From: an uncultured Collinsella sp.
Lineage (GTDB): Bacteria > Actinomycetota > Coriobacteriia > Coriobacteriales > Coriobacteriaceae
DNA: 7,984 bases
Assembly (NCBI GenBank): GCA_937989795.1
Contig: CALKBB010000319.1
Coordinates: 1-7,984, forward strand
Reading direction: 5' to 3'
The notes beneath the pieces are model-generated. The model worked only from the letters and a program-made list of their open reading frames with translations, did no database searches and was not told where the DNA came from. The position numbers and the translations under genes were made by a program. Numbering within the stretch: position 1 is the first letter of the stretch; every line of letters begins with the position of its first letter. Shown here one piece after another: positions 6,986 through 7,984 of this stretch.

Positions 6986-7476
6986 ATGGACGTCCGCAAG
7001 CTCGAGGGTTCCATAATCGCGCTCGTCACGCCATTCGACGAGGACGGCTCCGTCAACTTTGCCCAGCTCGAGATGCTGCTCGAACTCCAGATCGAGAGCG
7101 GCACCGACGCCATCCTCACACTGGGCACCACCGGCAAGTCAGCCACGATGACCGACGAGGAAAACAACGAGGTCGTCAAGTTAGTCGTGGAGCACGTGGC
7201 CGGGCACGTGCCGGCCATCGCCGGTTCGGGCTCCAACTGCACGGCCACGCAGGCGCGCAAGAGCCTCACGTACTAGAAGCTGAACGCCGACGCCCCGCTC
7301 ATCATCTCGCCGTACTGCAACAAGTCCAACGAGGAGGACATCTACCAGTGCCTCGTTCACACGGCCAGCGCGGTGGACATCCCCTGCATCATCTACAACA
7401 TCCCCGGGCGCACCGGCTGCAGCATCAGCGCGGCCAACGTGGAGCGTCTGGCCGCCCACCCCAACATCATGCGCAT
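6986..7476 (+). pseudogene. dapA: dapA fragment (4-hydroxy-tetrahydrodipicolinate synthase), stop-broken and truncated
   Basis: The start MDVRKLEGSIIALVTPFDED is the classical DapA N-terminus, followed by 'LGTTGKSAT' (~48-56; the usual GTTGE has become GTTGK) and 'VPAIAGSGSN'. DapA condenses pyruvate with aspartate semialdehyde in the lysine/diaminopimelate pathway. A TAG at 7274-7276 ends translation after 96 aa. Homology continues in the same frame beyond it: 'ADAPLIISPYCNKSNEEDIY', 'IIYNIPGRTG' and 'AAHPNIM'. The tyrosine of the PYYNK segment (E. coli Tyr107) is cysteine here (7316-7318). DapA similarity stops at about 7466-7477, a few codons before the catalytic lysine (normally in 'GxKEA'), where the frame shifts into a different gene. 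The ATG at 6986 follows AGGAAACC. An in-frame extension to 6827 exists but shows no family similarity. A relative such as N-acetylneuraminate lyase is less likely given YNIPGRT. Confidence 0.88.
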
Positions 7477-7636
7477 GTTCGCGTGGGCAAGGGCGCCACG
7501 GTGGCCACCGGTGCCGTATGCGTGGAGGACGTGCCGGCCGGTGCCGTGGTGACCGGCGTGTCCGCGAAGGTCATCAAGCAGGCCAACGAGTCGCCGAGGA
7601 CAAGGCCCCCTCGTCGACGCGCTCCGCAACCTGTAA
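7477..7636 (+). pseudogene. dapH: C-terminal remnant of a DapH-like tetrahydrodipicolinate N-acetyltransferase
   Basis: In a frame different from dapA, bases 7477 onward read VRVGKGATVATGAVCVEDVP followed by 'AGAVVTGVSAKVIKQANE'. This is a left-handed beta-helix (hexapeptide-repeat) acyltransferase ending of the DapH/DapD type ('G.PAKVIK'). DapH acetylates tetrahydrodipicolinate, two steps after DapA. Two single-base losses are inferred, one at 7590/7591 and one in the C-run 7606-7610. Restoring them gives a tail VAEDKAPLVDALRNL ending at TAA 7634-7636, a plausible DapH C-terminus. Only about 52 of some 235-240 codons remain. Another hexapeptide acyltransferase is possible, but its position directly after dapA favours DapH. 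The hairpin and terminator just downstream look like the original operon end. Confidence 0.72.
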
Positions 7637-7640
7637 GCGA

Positions 7641-7678
7641 GGCCCCTAAGGCCGCCTTGCTGTCGGCAGCCTGGGGCC
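7641..7678 (+). other. Stem-loop just after the dapH-like stop codon
   Basis: GGCCCC (7641-7646) pairs with GGGGCC (7673-7678). After a two-base TA bulge, AGGC (7649-7652) pairs with GCCT (7669-7672), and GCC (7654-7656) can pair with GGC (7665-7667). No T-tract follows, so this is not a terminator alone. It may stabilise the transcript 3' end or be part of a double terminator with the hairpin at 7699-7732. Confidence 0.5.
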
Positions 7679-7698
7679 ATGTGCCATCAGGGCGCAGG

Positions 7699-7746
7699 AC
7701 GGGTCCGGTCGCCGAAATGCGGCCGGACCCGTTGTTCGCATGTTTT
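7699..7746 (+). terminator. Intrinsic terminator of the dap remnant operon
   Basis: A 14-bp stem pairs 7699-7712 (acgggtccggtcgc) with 7719-7732 (gcggccggacccgt). It has one G-U wobble and the six-base loop cgaaat, and a T-rich stretch follows at 7732-7746 (ttgttcgcatgtttt). It lies 62 nt after the dapH-like stop. Read on the minus strand the stem is followed by cctgcgccc, with no T-tract, so it should stop plus-strand transcription better than the convergent GH32 operon. Confidence 0.85.
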
Positions 7747-7782
7747 GCTGGGGGAGTCGCTGTGGCGACGAGGTTCACTGGC

Positions 7783-7984
7783 TTACTTTTCCTGTTCGCG
7801 CAGCCCCTTCGCCAAGGCTATGTTGGACAGTTTGAGTTCGCCATTCGTTACCGTAACAGCAAGCGAGTGGCCGAACTTCTCGCAGACGCGTGTCGTGAGT
7901 GCGGTACCGTCGAGGTAGAGGACGAGGATGTTGTCGTCAACGATGAGCTGCAGGTGGTAAGAACGCCCGGACTCGAGCCAGACT
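7783..7984 (-). CDS. GH32-like beta-fructosidase, C-terminal part (continuation of the gene at 1-1290)
   Basis: Bases 7930-7984 repeat bases 1-55 exactly. From 7929 downwards the frame continues without a break from codon 430 of the left-end gene for 48 more sense codons to a TAA at 7783-7785. These residues (ILVLYLDGTALTTRVCEKFG onward) form the last strands of the GH32 beta-sandwich; 'LYLDGTA' is typical of the family's C-terminal module. The product of the joined gene ends at residue 478 in REQEK. The perfect frame continuity is the main evidence that the ends belong together. The gene runs convergently towards the dap pseudogene. The 50 nt downstream contain only a small 5-bp hairpin (7756-7769) before the plus-strand terminator. 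Confidence 0.85.
   Translation of the reverse strand, partial: VWLESGRSYHLQLIVDDNILVLYLDGTALTTRVCEKFGHSLAVTVTNGELKLSNIALAKGLREQEK
7930..7984 (+). repeat. Right copy of 55-bp exact terminal direct repeat
   Basis: This copy is identical to 1-55. A 55-nt overlap equals a k-mer length commonly used by short-read de Bruijn assemblers, which points to a cycle in the assembly graph with a unit of 7,929 bp. Confidence 0.97.

Noticed and set aside
1..7984. tRNA, rRNA, CRISPR arrays, insertion sequences, plasmid replication genes
   Set aside because: I looked for them on both strands and saw no supporting sequence or open reading frame.

Overview
The window is 7,984 bp of high-GC DNA. It holds one coherent carbohydrate locus plus the remains of a lysine/diaminopimelate locus. 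The first 55 bases (1-55) are repeated exactly as the last 55 (7930-7984). A glycosidase gene cut by the left edge continues in frame at the right edge, so the sequence reads as a closed 7,929-bp circle or as one unit of a tandem array. No replication, mobilisation, integrase or transposase gene is visible. High GC, a mannose-class PTS, a LevR-like regulator and a DapH-type fragment suggest a gut actinobacterium of the Coriobacteriia (Collinsella/Olsenella-like). That placement is inferred from general character and not from a search.

The main block is on the minus strand and reads from right to left. It holds a 917-aa LevR-type regulator (3952-6705), PTS EIIB (3400-3888), EIIC (2611-3384), EIID (1758-2618), EIIA (1320-1724), and a cytoplasmic GH32-like beta-fructosidase (1-1290, continuing at 7783-7929 in the circle; 478 aa). 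Gaps are short (8-bp overlap to 63 nt), which fits one operon. By analogy with the levanase operon of Bacillus subtilis and the fos operon of Lactobacillus paracasei, the PTS would import and phosphorylate a fructoside and the GH32-like enzyme would cleave it inside the cell. The regulator would sense PTS phosphorylation through its EIIA-like, EIIB-like and PRD domains.

The region 6706-6985 separates the regulator from a divergent plus-strand reading frame. It holds a candidate regulator promoter, a near-perfect palindrome in that promoter's spacer, and hairpins in both leaders. The plus-strand frame (6986-7636) is a chimeric pseudogene. It consists of the first ~160 codons of dapA, broken by a stop and cut just before the catalytic lysine, joined to the last ~50 codons of a dapH-like acetyltransferase that carries two 1-nt deletions. 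A hairpin and a strong intrinsic terminator follow, facing the convergent end of the glycosidase gene.

The three points most worth attention are these. The regulator's AAA+ domain lacks the GAFTGA sigma-54 contact loop and has a degenerate Walker B. The dapA'-'dapH fusion may be either an old deletion scar or the joint that closed the circle. The GH32-like enzyme has WVGDVMPF where the family normally has WMNDPNG.
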